64,000 nt of DNA from Avibacterium avium (lineage in GTDB: Bacteria > Pseudomonadota > Gammaproteobacteria > Enterobacterales > Pasteurellaceae). Positions 10,116-19,079 of the stretch are shown piece by piece (the stretch's first letter is position 1; the number at the start of each line of letters is the position of its first letter). The notes beneath the pieces are model-generated. The model had not been told where the DNA came from. It made no database searches and saw only the letters and a list, made by a program, of their open reading frames with translations. The position numbers and the translations under genes were made by a program. The stretch covers positions 1,733,501 to 1,797,500 of the forward strand of contig NZ_UGSP01000001.1 of the NCBI RefSeq assembly GCF_900454535.1, in the 5' to 3' direction.

Positions 10116-11840
10116 ATGACTATTCTATTACAACGCATTAATTTAAAAAATCGATTAATGCCTTTTTTATTTGCATTGGTTTTGGCAGGCTGTACCAATT
10201 TGTTCGGTAACAGCTTTACAAATGTGCTGAAAAATGATGCAAATGCCAGTTCGGAATATTACATCAATCAAATTCAACGTACACAAAATCTTGAAGATCA
10301 ACAAACTTACAAATTGCTTGCTGCGCGTGTGTTGGTGCGTGAGAATAAAATTCCGCAAGCACAAGCAATGCTTTCAGAATTGAAAGATTTAAACGAAGAG
10401 CAACTTTTAGATAAATCGCTGATTGAAGCGCATATTGCTGCCGTGAAAGGCAATAATCAAAATGCTGAAACGCGTTTAAAAATGATCAACTTAGCGTTAC
10501 TAAGTCCTTCACAAAAAGCGCGTTATTATGAAGTAATGGCGCGTGTGGCGCAAAATCGTAATCAGGTTATTGATGCGGTAAAAGCGCGTATTCAAATTGA
10601 TGCGTTATTAACTGATAGTAAAAGAAAACAAGAAAATAACGACCGCACTTGGGCGTTATTGCGCAGTGCAAATCGTGGCTTAATCAATGGCACACCAGCA
10701 AATGGTAATGCGGCATTAGGGGGTTGGTTAGCGTTAGCCAAAGCCTATAATGATAACTTAAATCAGCCCGCACAATTAAGCCAAGCATTACAAAATTGGA
10801 AAGCGATGTATCCAAGCCATTCTGCGAGCTATTTGTTCCCAACAGAATTACAAGGCTTATTTAATTTCCAACAAACGCAACTTGGACAAGTGGCATTATT
10901 ATTGCCATTAAGCGGTGATGCACAACTTATTGGTAGCACCATCAAACGTGGTTTTGATGATGCTAAAGGCGATTCAGCCATTCAGGTTAAAGTGTTTGAT
11001 ACCCTTTCTACTCCTGTTGAAAATATCATTGAGCAAGCCAAACTAGAAGGCATTACCACTATCGTTGGGCCATTGCTGAAACAAAATGTGGATCAATTAA
11101 CTAATCGTGCCGATCTGCTACAAGGCTTGAATGTGCTAACCCTTAATTCTACGGCAAACTCTCGTGCTATTGGTCAGCTTTGCTATTACGGATTAGCCCC
11201 TGAAGATGAAGCAGAATCCGCGGCAAACCGCATTTGGAATGAGGGCATTCACAATCCGTTAGTGATCGTGCCACAAAATGATTTAGGCCAGCGTACTGCA
11301 TCAGCGTTCAATACCCGTTGGCAAAAATTATCTGGCACCGATGCTAACGTAAAATTCTATAACCGTGCTGATGATATTAGTTTTGCTTTACAAACAGGCA
11401 TTAATGAGAATATTAAAGGCTTATATATCGTTGCCACCAATACTCAATTAAGCGAATTAAAAACCGTGATTGACAACACCAATGCGAACTTAAAACTTTA
11501 TGCAAGTTCACGCAGTAATTCATCTAACAACGGCCCTGAATATCGCTTATTAATGAATGGCTTAGAATTTAGTGATATTCCATTCTTTAAAGATGTGGAT
11601 TCCGCACAATACAAAAAAGTGGCAGGCTTTACCAATGGTGATTATTCCTTAATGCGTTTATATGCGATGGGCGCGGATGCGTGGTTATTGATCAACCAAT
11701 TCAATGAGTTACGCCAAGTTCCTGGCTTCAATATTAACGGTTTAACCGGTAAATTAAGCGCTGGCCCGAATTGTAATATCGAACGTGATATGACGTGGTA
11801 TCAATACCAAAATGCGTCAGTGGTTGTATTAAGCAATTAA
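10116..11840 (+). CDS. lpoA: LpoA, outer-membrane lipoprotein activator of PBP1A
   Basis: 574 residues. The signal ends in a lipobox (LVLAGC), so Cys26 is lipidated. LpoA reaches from the outer membrane to PBP1A and stimulates its transpeptidase. The N-terminal half (about 30-240) is a TPR-like helical domain; the C-terminal half (about 255-574) has the periplasmic-binding-protein fold ([26 protein letters not shown]). Start ATG 10116 has GGAG upstream and gives a proper signal; an upstream start would add 20 non-signal residues. First of four genes (lpoA, yraN, diaA, dolP) in the order seen in E. coli. Confidence 0.95.
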   Translation: MTILLQRINLKNRLMPFLFALVLAGCTNLFGNSFTNVLKNDANASSEYYINQIQRTQNLEDQQTYKLLAARVLVRENKIPQAQAMLSELKDLNEEQLLDKSLIEAHIAAVKGNNQNAETRLKMINLALLSPSQKARYYEVMARVAQNRNQVIDAVKARIQIDALLTDSKRKQENNDRTWALLRSANRGLINGTPANGNAALGGWLALAKAYNDNLNQPAQLSQALQNWKAMYPSHSASYLFPTELQGLFNFQQTQLGQVALLLPLSGDAQLIGSTIKRGFDDAKGDSAIQVKVFDTLSTPVENIIEQAKLEGITTIVGPLLKQNVDQLTNRADLLQGLNVLTLNSTANSRAIGQLCYYGLAPEDEAESAANRIWNEGIHNPLVIVPQNDLGQRTASAFNTRWQKLSGTDANVKFYNRADDISFALQTGINENIKGLYIVATNTQLSELKTVIDNTNANLKLYASSRSNSSNNGPEYRLLMNGLEFSDIPFFKDVDSAQYKKVAGFTNGDYSLMRLYAMGADAWLLINQFNELRQVPGFNINGLTGKLSAGPNCNIERDMTWYQYQNASVVVLSN

Positions 11841-11841
11841 T

Positions 11842-12204
11842 ATGTTTAAATCCAAACGTCAGCAAGGGGCGAGCTTTGAGCAACAAGCTCGCCTTTTTTT
11901 GCAATCTAAAGGGCTAAAATTTATTGCCGCCAACCAGCATTTTAAATGTGGTGAACTGGATTTAATTATGCAAGATGGCGAAACCATTGTTTTTGTTGAA
12001 GTGCGGCAAAGAAAAAATGATTTTTTTGGTTCTGCCGTGGAAAGTATAGATTGGCAAAAACAGCAAAAATGGCTAGATGCCGCCAATATGTGGCTGGCAA
12101 AACAAGATTGCAGCCTAGAAGATACTGATTGCCGTTTTGACTTAGTGGCATTTGGTAATACAATACAAGACTTACAGTGGATTCCTAATTTTCTTGACGA
12201 ATAA
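11842..12204 (+). CDS. yraN: YraN, UPF0102 nuclease-fold protein
   Basis: 120-residue UPF0102 protein with a restriction-endonuclease-like fold and no settled role. Visible motifs: [37 protein letters not shown], where GELDLI carries the conserved D, and [20 protein letters not shown], the E-x-K-like strand, here E-V-R. It begins one base after the lpoA stop, so translation is probably coupled. In the family the second motif is usually VEVK or VEVR, so R here is normal. Location between lpoA and diaA is conserved in gammaproteobacteria. Confidence 0.92.
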   Translation: MFKSKRQQGASFEQQARLFLQSKGLKFIAANQHFKCGELDLIMQDGETIVFVEVRQRKNDFFGSAVESIDWQKQQKWLDAANMWLAKQDCSLEDTDCRFDLVAFGNTIQDLQWIPNFLDE

Positions 12205-12219
12205 GCCTGATAAATCACA

Positions 12220-12804
12220 ATGTTAGATAAAATAAAAGATCTTTACAGCGAAAGCATACAAACCCAGATTTCTGCTTCGAGCTTATTGCCCAATGCCATT
12301 TTTCAAGCGGTGCAAAACATTGTCGCCTGCCTATTGCGTGGCAATAAAATTATCGTCTGTGGACAAGGGCGCTCTTATGCCAATGCGCAGTTTCTGGTGG
12401 CGAACTTGCTCAATCGCTATGAGCTAGAAAGACCGAGCTTTCCTTCCGTGTTATTAAGTTTGGATAACGCCATTGGATCAGCGATTATTGCCGATCGCCC
12501 CAAGCAACAATTCTATCAACGCCAATTCAACGCGGTGGCACAACAAGGGGATCTGTTGGTGGTGTTTTCCCCTTTTGGCAATGAAGAAATGGTGCTAGAT
12601 ACAATTAATTCCGCACTAAATAAAGAAATTAGTGTCATAGCATTAACAGGCGCGAATAATGATCATATTCAAGGCTTTCTCACCGAACAGGATTTGGAAA
12701 TCACTGCCCCAACGGTAAAAGAAAGCCGTATTTTGGAACATCATCTATTTATTATTAATACGATTTGTGAGTTAATTGATCATTCTCTTTTTTCTCATTC
12801 ATAG
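12220..12804 (+). CDS. diaA: DiaA, DnaA-binding SIS-domain protein
   Basis: 194-residue sugar-isomerase (SIS) domain protein. In E. coli DiaA is a tetramer that binds DnaA and promotes its assembly at the origin; it resembles GmhA but is not a heptose isomerase. Seen here: the SIS core KIIVCGQGRSYANAQFLVANLLNRYELERPSFP (about 42-75) and QQGDLLVVFSPFGNEEMVLDTI. The usual phosphosugar-loop serines (GNGGS) are replaced by GQGRS. It lies between yraN and dolP as in E. coli, which separates it from GmhA. hda, another DnaA regulator, is far away at 62.5 kb. Confidence 0.9.
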   Translation: MLDKIKDLYSESIQTQISASSLLPNAIFQAVQNIVACLLRGNKIIVCGQGRSYANAQFLVANLLNRYELERPSFPSVLLSLDNAIGSAIIADRPKQQFYQRQFNAVAQQGDLLVVFSPFGNEEMVLDTINSALNKEISVIALTGANNDHIQGFLTEQDLEITAPTVKESRILEHHLFIINTICELIDHSLFSHS

Positions 12805-12843
12805 ATATCAACCCTTTATAGATAATCAAAAGGAGTACAACTA

Positions 12844-13437
12844 ATGAAAACAAGGAATTTAAAAAAATTAGCCCTTATTCTTGGTACCGCATTTTTATTA
12901 CAAGGCTGTGTAACTGCAACCGTTGCGGGCGTAGCTGGTGCGGCCGCCATTGGTACGAAAGTCGCCACCGATCCAAGAACAGCGGGAACGCAAGTTGATG
13001 ATGAAGTACTTGAAGAAAAAGTGCTAAGTGCAATCTATAAAGACGAACAAATCAAAAGCGAAGGCCGTGTTAGCGTGGTGTCTTATAGCGGACGTATTTT
13101 GCTGATCGGCGAAGTACCAAATGAAAATTTAAAAGATCTCGCTACGGGATTAGCGGAAGGCGTGGACAATGTTTCCAAAGTGTATAACGAACTGCGCATT
13201 GGTTCACCTATTTCGGTATCGCAAATTGCTAAAGACAGCTGGATCACCACACAAATTAAATCCAAAATGTTTGTCAATTCAGGGGTAAAAGCCACCGATG
13301 TGAAAGTGATCACCGAAAATGGCGAAGTGTTCCTAATGGGCAATCTCACCGAAGAGCAAGCCAATGCCGCCACTGAAGTTGCAAGAAATGTTTCGGGCGT
13401 AGCAAAAGTGGTGAAAGTGTTTAACTATCTCAATTAA
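12844..13437 (+). CDS. dolP: DolP (YraP), BON-domain outer-membrane lipoprotein
   Basis: 197 residues. Lipobox LLQGC gives a lipidated Cys22, followed by a glycine/alanine-rich stretch and two BON domains (about 50-115 and 125-195, ending SGVAKVVKVFNYLN). DolP supports outer-membrane integrity and septal amidase activation, and binds anionic phospholipid. AGGAG lies at normal distance before the ATG. Last gene of the lpoA cluster; a strong terminator follows. Confidence 0.93.
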   Translation: MKTRNLKKLALILGTAFLLQGCVTATVAGVAGAAAIGTKVATDPRTAGTQVDDEVLEEKVLSAIYKDEQIKSEGRVSVVSYSGRILLIGEVPNENLKDLATGLAEGVDNVSKVYNELRIGSPISVSQIAKDSWITTQIKSKMFVNSGVKATDVKVITENGEVFLMGNLTEEQANAATEVARNVSGVAKVVKVFNYLN

Positions 13438-13452
13438 TCTCACTAATATTTC

Positions 13453-13490
13453 AATTTTGCCCTTAACCAGTTTAAGGGCAAAATTTGACA
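13453..13490 (+). terminator. Terminator after dolP
   Basis: AATTTTGCCCTTAA / TTAAGGGCAAAATT, a 14-bp perfect stem with loop CCAGT (13453-13485). The stem itself ends in T residues, but the tract after it is short. Confidence 0.8.
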
Positions 13491-13618
13491 AAAAATCACC
13501 GCACTTTTCTACTTATTTTCCTGCTTGGCTGCACAATTTGCTCAGTAATTTTTCTCCATCTCAAGGCATTCCCTTTTTCATCTCTTTTATCCCTTAGGTT
13601 TAATCTAGTTCCCGACAA

Positions 13619-13656
13619 AAGCAAACGATTGCTTAAAATCCATTTTCAAGTATAAT
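13619..13656 (+). promoter_or_regulatory. PurR-type operator overlapping the permease promoter
   Basis: AAGCAAACGATTGCTT (13619-13634) matches the PurR consensus ANGCAANCGNTTNCNT at every defined base and is a near-palindrome. It covers the -35 TTGCTT (13629-13634); after 16 bases comes a perfect -10 TATAAT (13651-13656). Repression by PurR with a purine co-repressor is inferred. Confidence 0.8.
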
Positions 13657-13687
13657 GCGCGCTATTTTTTATTACTCAGGAAAGCTT

Positions 13688-14998
13688 ATGAACAACAACC
13701 TACTCTATTCCGTTGAAGACAAACCGCCTTTCGGGTTAAGTCTATTATTAGCCGCTCAGCATTTGCTTGCCGCCTTAGGGGGGATTATTGCTGTGCCATT
13801 GGTGATCGGGAATGTATTAAAATTACCCACTGAAGACACCATCACCTTAGTAAATGCCGCACTGCTTATTTCAGGTGTGGTAACCATTATTCAATGCCGT
13901 GGTTTAGGCCCAATCGGTATTCGCTTGCCAAGCGTAATGGGAACCAGTTTCACCTTTGTGGCCGCAGCCCTTGCCATTGGCTTTAGTGAAGATGGCGTTG
14001 CAGGGATTTTAGGGGCTTCGCTGGTGGGATCGTTGGTGATGATCATCGGTAGTTTCTTTATGCCTTATATCCGTAAATTATTCCCTCCGGTGGTAACAGG
14101 AACCGTGGTAATGATGATCGGCCTTAGCCTTATTCCTGTGGCGGTGGATTGGTTTGCTGGTGGACAACGCAACGATCCGAATTATGCCACGCCAGAAAAC
14201 CTGATGATGGCAAGTTTCGTGTTAGTCATCGTGGTGATTTTAGTGCAATGGGGTAAAGGGATTTTTTCCGCCGCAGCCATTGTGATTGGAATGATGACAG
14301 GCTATGTGGTGGCACTCGCCCTAGGTTGGGTGAATTTTGATGGGGTGAAACAAGCGCAAATTTTCGCCGTGCCACAACCGCTACACTTTGGTTTATCTTT
14401 CCCTATCGCAGGAATTATTGGTATGTCCATCGCCTATTTGGTAACCATTGTGGAATCAAGCGGCAACTTCTTAGCCTTGGGGAACGCTACGAAAACGGAA
14501 ATCACAGGGAAACATTTACGCGGCGGCGTGTTGTGTGATGGTTTAGGTTCAGCCCTTGCGGCGATTATGTCCACCACGCCATTTTCTTCTTTCTCACAAA
14601 ATATCGGCGTGATTTCTCTCACTGGCGTGGCAAGCCGCTATGTTGTTGCCTTAACTGGGGCATTATTGGTGCTAGCAGGCTTATTCCCAGTATTTGGTGC
14701 GTTAATTGTATCAATTCCACTGCCAGTGCTTGGTGGCGCGGGGCTGATGATGTTCGCAATGATTATTGCCGCAGGTATTCAAATGTTAGATAGCATTGAA
14801 CGCAGCAAACGCAACGGCTTAATCATCGCTATTTCCATTGGTTGTGGCTTAGCCGTAACCACTCGTCCAGAATTGCTCGAAAAACTGCCGCACTTTTTCA
14901 AAGAAGTGTTAGGTTCGGGCATTACTGTGGGATCCTTATTAGCGTTGATTTTAAATCTCATCTTACCGCAGGATAAGAAAGTAGAGAAAGCGCAATAA
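13688..14998 (+). CDS. NCS2-family xanthine/uric acid-type permease
   Basis: 436-residue nucleobase:cation symporter-2 protein, inner membrane, with about 12-14 hydrophobic segments. QHLLAALGGIIAVPLVIG (TM1) and the second-half motif TPFSSFSQNIGVISLTGVASR place it with xanthine/urate permeases (XanP, XanQ, UacT) rather than with the uracil type, which is present separately at 61.2 kb. The start ATG 13688 follows AGGAAAG; an upstream in-frame start would overlap the -10. The PurR operator in front fits a purine substrate. Exact substrate not resolved. Confidence 0.85.
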   Translation: MNNNLLYSVEDKPPFGLSLLLAAQHLLAALGGIIAVPLVIGNVLKLPTEDTITLVNAALLISGVVTIIQCRGLGPIGIRLPSVMGTSFTFVAAALAIGFSEDGVAGILGASLVGSLVMIIGSFFMPYIRKLFPPVVTGTVVMMIGLSLIPVAVDWFAGGQRNDPNYATPENLMMASFVLVIVVILVQWGKGIFSAAAIVIGMMTGYVVALALGWVNFDGVKQAQIFAVPQPLHFGLSFPIAGIIGMSIAYLVTIVESSGNFLALGNATKTEITGKHLRGGVLCDGLGSALAAIMSTTPFSSFSQNIGVISLTGVASRYVVALTGALLVLAGLFPVFGALIVSIPLPVLGGAGLMMFAMIIAAGIQMLDSIERSKRNGLIIAISIGCGLAVTTRPELLEKLPHFFKEVLGSGITVGSLLALILNLILPQDKKVEKAQ

Positions 14999-15017
14999 TT
15001 CCCCTTTAATCTCTTTG

Positions 15018-15053
15018 AAATGGGTGAAATACAGGGTATTCACCCATTTTTTA
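15018..15053 (+). terminator. Terminator after the permease gene
   Basis: AAATGGGTGAA / TTCACCCATTT stem (15018-15028 with 15039-15049) followed by a T tract. Confidence 0.85.
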
Positions 15054-15201
15054 TAAAAATTTCTGTCATTTTTTACCGCACTTTTTTGTTTTCACACCTA
15101 ATATTATTAATATTGCTCACCAATTTCACTAAATCCCCAATAAAAGCGCGGTGATTTTTTACTCATTTTTGACTAATAAATTTTGCCATCGCCTATTGAA
15201 A

Positions 15202-15216
15202 TGATAACAGTTATCA
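15202..15216 (+). promoter_or_regulatory. Fur box in front of fhuC
   Basis: TGATAACAGTTATCA is a perfect 7-1-7 palindrome differing from the Fur core TGATAATNATTATCA at two symmetrical positions. It lies about 50 bases before fhuC, so the siderophore locus should be iron-repressed. Confidence 0.75.
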
Positions 15217-15264
15217 ATTAAAATCTCTCCCCCTTTAATTTACAGTGCAAAATAAGGAAAGTTT

Positions 15265-16029
15265 GTGTTTGAGTTAGATGCCGTTTCATTTGCCATTCAA
15301 GAAAAAGTGCTTTTACAGCCGATTTCGTTACAATTCAACACAGGCAAAATTTACGGCATTATTGGGCCGAACGGTTCGGGGAAATCCACGTTAATTAAGT
15401 TACTTGCCCGTCAGCAGGCGGTAACCAGCGGGGATTTGCGTTTTGCACAGCGTCCCATTCAGCAATGGAAAAACAAAGCCTTTGCCCGTGAGGTGGCATA
15501 TTTGCCTCAATATCTCCCGCAGGCGAGTAATTTAACGGTGAAAAATTTGCTACAAATGGGGCGTTATGCGTGGAATGGGCTGTTAGGACGCAACCCAAAG
15601 CAAGATGAGCAAGCCATTCAAAATGCCTTGCAATGGACGAATATGCAAGCCTATGCCGATCAATTTGTGGACACCCTTTCAGGTGGCGAACGCTCTCGTG
15701 TGTGGCTGGCGATGCTATTGGCACAGCAAAGCCGTTTTTTATTATTAGATGAACCTTTGGCAGCGTTGGATATTGCTCATCAAGTGGAAGTGATGCAACT
15801 GATCGAAAAATTGGTGAAACAGCTTAATTTAGGGGTGATCATTGTGATCCACGACATCAATCTTGCTGCCCGTTTTTGCCATCAGCTTATCGCCTTACAA
15901 GGGGGCAGATTATTAATGCAGGGTTCACCGCAAGAGATAATGACCCCCGAAGCCCTCGCACAGATTTATCACATTGATTTGCAAGTGCAATCTCACCCTA
16001 TTGACCACGTTCCAGTGGCATTTTTCTAG
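15265..16029 (+). CDS. fhuC: Ferric-siderophore ABC transporter ATPase (FhuC type)
   Basis: 254-residue ATPase energising ferric-siderophore uptake across the inner membrane. Walker A GPNGSGKST (33-41), Q-loop at LPQYLPQ (about 80), ABC signature LSGGE (about 139), Walker B RFLLLDEPLAALD, H-loop VIHDINLAAR. The FhuC/FepC/BtuD group has this DINLAAR ending. The start is GTG 15265 with AAGGAA upstream; no ATG fits. It is first of fhuC-fhuD-fhuB, a compact unit with eight bases to fhuD. Substrate class is inferred from the permease and binding protein. Confidence 0.88.
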   Translation: MFELDAVSFAIQEKVLLQPISLQFNTGKIYGIIGPNGSGKSTLIKLLARQQAVTSGDLRFAQRPIQQWKNKAFAREVAYLPQYLPQASNLTVKNLLQMGRYAWNGLLGRNPKQDEQAIQNALQWTNMQAYADQFVDTLSGGERSRVWLAMLLAQQSRFLLLDEPLAALDIAHQVEVMQLIEKLVKQLNLGVIIVIHDINLAARFCHQLIALQGGRLLMQGSPQEIMTPEALAQIYHIDLQVQSHPIDHVPVAFF

Positions 16030-16037
16030 AGGTGATA

Positions 16038-16919
16038 ATGAATATTCGGGCTGTTTTCTTCTCATTGCTGTTAATGCTAATTTCGTTGCCGAGCTTTGCA
16101 ATGCAGAGTGTTGCGATGCCAAAGGTTGCCACCCTTGATTGGACGGTGGCGGAAACCTTACTCGGGCTAGGCGTTTCACCTGTGGCGGTGGGCGATAAAC
16201 AAAGCTATCAAAATTGGGTGAGCGAACCTGCGTTGCCACAAAGTGCGGTGGATTTAGGCACAAGATTACAGCCGAATAAAGAATTGCTCGCTCAGCTTGA
16301 GATCGCACATTTCCCCAATGGCGATATGTATTTCGCTACCGCTCAAGCCAATTTGCCTTATTTGTCGCCAGTGAAAGCGGTTGAGCGAGTGAATTTTTAT
16401 CAAGCAGGAGATTTCTGGCAAAATCAACTTCAAGCAACACGCCAACTTGCCAATATAGTGGGTGAGGATTCCACGCCGTTAATTCATCAAACCGAAACCC
16501 TTTTTGCCGCACAAAAAGCCTTGCTCACCCCATTTCAAGCGCGTCCGTTGTTAATTGTGCAATTTATTGATGGTCGTCATTTGCGTGTTTACGGCAAACA
16601 AAGTCTGCCCGGTGTGGTGCTAACCCAACTTGGACTACAAAATGCGTGGCAAGAAGAAGTAAATTTATGGGGATTTAGCCAAATTAGCCTAAATCAGCTC
16701 GCACAATTCCCCCACGCAAAATTGGTGATCGTCAAGCCTTATCCGCAAAATGTGCCACAAGAACTGGCGAGTAATAGCCTATGGCAAGCCTTGCCTTTAG
16801 CGAAAGATCCCCTGATTTTACCCGCCATTTGGACATTCGGCGCTCTGCCCTCTGCTCAGCGTTTAGCCCTTGCCTTAAGCCAAGGATTACGTCAGCCACA
16901 AGGGGAAAGCCAATGGTAA
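16038..16919 (+). CDS. fhuD: Periplasmic ferric-siderophore binding protein (FhuD type)
   Basis: 293 residues. A Sec signal (about 1-22, ending LPSFA) precedes a helical-backbone class III binding fold: KVATLDWTVAETLLGLGVSPVAVGDKQSYQNWV opens the N-lobe. FhuD proteins bind hydroxamate siderophores such as ferrichrome and hand them to FhuB. I chose ATG 16038, five bases after AGAGGTG, over a GTG two codons earlier. The stop overlaps fhuB by seven bases. Confidence 0.87.
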   Translation: MNIRAVFFSLLLMLISLPSFAMQSVAMPKVATLDWTVAETLLGLGVSPVAVGDKQSYQNWVSEPALPQSAVDLGTRLQPNKELLAQLEIAHFPNGDMYFATAQANLPYLSPVKAVERVNFYQAGDFWQNQLQATRQLANIVGEDSTPLIHQTETLFAAQKALLTPFQARPLLIVQFIDGRHLRVYGKQSLPGVVLTQLGLQNAWQEEVNLWGFSQISLNQLAQFPHAKLVIVKPYPQNVPQELASNSLWQALPLAKDPLILPAIWTFGALPSAQRLALALSQGLRQPQGESQW

Positions 16920-18835
16920 AAATTCGTTTAATGCCAAGCCTTGGGCTGATTGCACTGGCGTTATTTGCGTTGCTACTTTGGCAACAGCCCGAACAAAGTG
17001 AAACCAGCCAACTGCTGATTTTCAATTTCACTTTACCGCGCGTACTAATGGCAATCTTAGCAGGGGCAAGCCTAGGTGTGGCTTCGCTATTATTACAGCA
17101 AATTATGAATAATTCGCTGGCTTCCGACAGCACCCTTGCAGTGAGCGGTGGCGCACAATTCGCCCTATTTCTGGCTACCCTGTTTTTACCAAATTTATTG
17201 CAATTTGGCACCACACCGATAGCCTTTATTGGGGCATTATTCGCCTTAGGCTTAGTGCTATTACTGGCGTGGCGGCAAATGCTTTCGCCATTGTTGATCG
17301 TGCTTGCAGGGCTGGTGGTGAGTTTTTATCTTGGAGCGTTTTCTTCCCTTTTAATGCTCTTTTACCCTGAAGAAAGCCGTGGCTTGCTCGTTTGGGGCAG
17401 CGGCTCACTGGTACAAGAAAGCTGGTATGACAGCCTAACCCTGCTGCCGTTACTCGCCCCTGCCATTGTCGGCATCGTGCTACTTAGCCCTGCGTTGCAA
17501 ATTCTGCAATTACAAGAAAGCAACGCTCAAAGTTTAGGCGTGAATGTGAAAAAAATCCGCTTGCTTGGTGTGTTACTGGCGGCGTATTTAGTGGCGATAA
17601 TCGTCAGCCGTGTGGGAATGATCGCCTTTATCGGCTTAGCTGCCACCACCATTGCACGCCAATACCGCAGTGCGAATTTCCGAACTTTATTGTGGCGAAG
17701 TGTCTATTTTTCTGGCGTATTGTTATTGATTGCCGATTTAACCTTGCAACTGATCGAAAAACAATGGGGCGTAGGCTTGCCGACTGGCTCGGTTACCGCA
17801 TTATTCGGCACGCCGTTGCTGTTGTGGCTAGTGTTTCGTCATCGCCAACAATATGGACGAGTGGTGGACAGTTCGCCCCTTGGGCAAAATGCGTGGAAAA
17901 AAACATCATCAAAAAGCACCGCACTTTTACTTGGCTTGCTCTGCCTTGCGGGGCTATGTTCGCTGTGGTTCGCACAAGGTCGCCACGGCTGGCAACTTGA
18001 ATTAAACGCCCCCCTCTTCGCTTTGCGTTTTCCGCGTTTGGCTTATGCCCTTTCTGCGGGGCTAATGCTCGCTTTGGCAGGAACCATTCTGCAACGCCTC
18101 AGCCACAACCCAATGGCAAGCCCTGAGTTATTAGGCATTACCTCAGGCGTGAGCTTTGGCGTAATGCTAGCCATTTTTGTCTCGGGTGCAATGGCGATCA
18201 GCCAATATGCGTTTTGGGGGGCATTCGGTGCATTGAGCATTGTCAGCCTGATTTGGTGGATCAACCGTAAAAACGGCTTGCAACCCGATCAAGTGTTGCT
18301 GACAGGGATCAGCATTTCCGCCCTTTTTGAAGCCATTCAACGGATTTTAATCGCCAGTGGTGATCCCCGTGCGTGGCAATTATTAAGCTGGGGATCGGGT
18401 TCAACCTATTATGCCACTGAGGAAGTAGCCTTGCCGATGCTCGTTATCGCCCTTGCGTTGTTCGCCTTGAGTTTTGTCTTTTGTCGTTGGCTGAATTTGT
18501 TAAGCCTTAATGCCAACGTCGCCCAAGCGGTGGGGATGAACCTCACCCAAGCACGCGGGATTTTATTTTTATTTGCCATTGCCTTAACGCTCTGTGCTAC
18601 TTTGATTGTTGGCTCACTCAGCTTTATCGGCTTGCTCGCTCCCCATTTGGCATACAGCCTCGGCTTCCGCCACAGCAAAAACCAACTGTTGGCGGCAGGC
18701 TTATTAGGGGCAACGGTGATGATTATGGCAGATTGGCTCGGGCGACAAATATTGTTCCCTTACGAAATCCCGGCGGGCTTGGTTGCCACCTTGCTCGGTG
18801 GAACGTATTTTTTATGGCTGATGAAAAAAATCTAG
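16913..18835 (+). CDS. fhuB: Ferric-siderophore ABC permease, fused double-domain (FhuB type)
   Basis: 640 residues, against about 660 for E. coli FhuB. Two homologous FecCD permease halves lie in tandem: the first (about 1-315) with LPRVLMAILAGASLGVASLLLQQIMNNSLAS, the second (about 335-640) with FPRLAYALSAGLMLALAGTILQRLSHNPMASPELLGITSG. Each carries the conserved EAA-like loop that contacts the ATPase. The fused arrangement is specific to FhuB-type hydroxamate importers. The true start is ATG 16913, overlapping fhuD by seven bases; the longer reading frame upstream runs through fhuD. Confidence 0.92.
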   Translation: MVKIRLMPSLGLIALALFALLLWQQPEQSETSQLLIFNFTLPRVLMAILAGASLGVASLLLQQIMNNSLASDSTLAVSGGAQFALFLATLFLPNLLQFGTTPIAFIGALFALGLVLLLAWRQMLSPLLIVLAGLVVSFYLGAFSSLLMLFYPEESRGLLVWGSGSLVQESWYDSLTLLPLLAPAIVGIVLLSPALQILQLQESNAQSLGVNVKKIRLLGVLLAAYLVAIIVSRVGMIAFIGLAATTIARQYRSANFRTLLWRSVYFSGVLLLIADLTLQLIEKQWGVGLPTGSVTALFGTPLLLWLVFRHRQQYGRVVDSSPLGQNAWKKTSSKSTALLLGLLCLAGLCSLWFAQGRHGWQLELNAPLFALRFPRLAYALSAGLMLALAGTILQRLSHNPMASPELLGITSGVSFGVMLAIFVSGAMAISQYAFWGAFGALSIVSLIWWINRKNGLQPDQVLLTGISISALFEAIQRILIASGDPRAWQLLSWGSGSTYYATEEVALPMLVIALALFALSFVFCRWLNLLSLNANVAQAVGMNLTQARGILFLFAIALTLCATLIVGSLSFIGLLAPHLAYSLGFRHSKNQLLAAGLLGATVMIMADWLGRQILFPYEIPAGLVATLLGGTYFLWLMKKI

Positions 18836-19079
18836 CCATTGGCTTGACGGGAAAAGACGTGCGTAAGCCTTGTTTTGCTGAACGTATCGGCTTCACTCAA
18901 TGAAATTCGCTGTAATGCAAGATATTGTTCCAAAAGCTAAAAAGTTATCGCCGTTTGCTTTCAACGGTTGAAATTGAACGGCAATATGGCGGAATTTTAC
19001 ACCGCACTTTGAAAATAGAGGTAGAAAAGTGCGGTCAGAAAATTCCACGTTTTTTTATTTACAAAATAGGAGACATCAA
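18836..19079 (+). other. Gap between fhuB and the DUF4198 gene, possible gene remnant
   Basis: No convincing gene. Two tiny overlapping frames exist: ATG 18814 (29 codons, overlapping the fhuB end) whose TGA overlaps an ATG near 18899 (23 codons), with another open stretch beginning KLKSYRRLLSTVEIERQ in a different frame. They look like a decayed gene broken by frameshifts, but I do not recognise it. An inverted uptake-sequence pair follows at 19001-19035. Confidence 0.35.
19001..19035 (+). terminator. Inverted uptake-sequence hairpin before DUF4198 gene
   Basis: ACCGCACTT (19001-19009) and AAGTGCGGT (19027-19035) can form a hairpin with a 17-base loop. Position after fhuB suggests partial termination, but no strong T tract follows. 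Confidence 0.5.

Noticed and set aside
16781..16912. Longer FhuB starting at 16781
   Set aside because: That part runs inside fhuD in another frame; ATG 16913 gives the usual permease N-terminus and a normal seven-base overlap.
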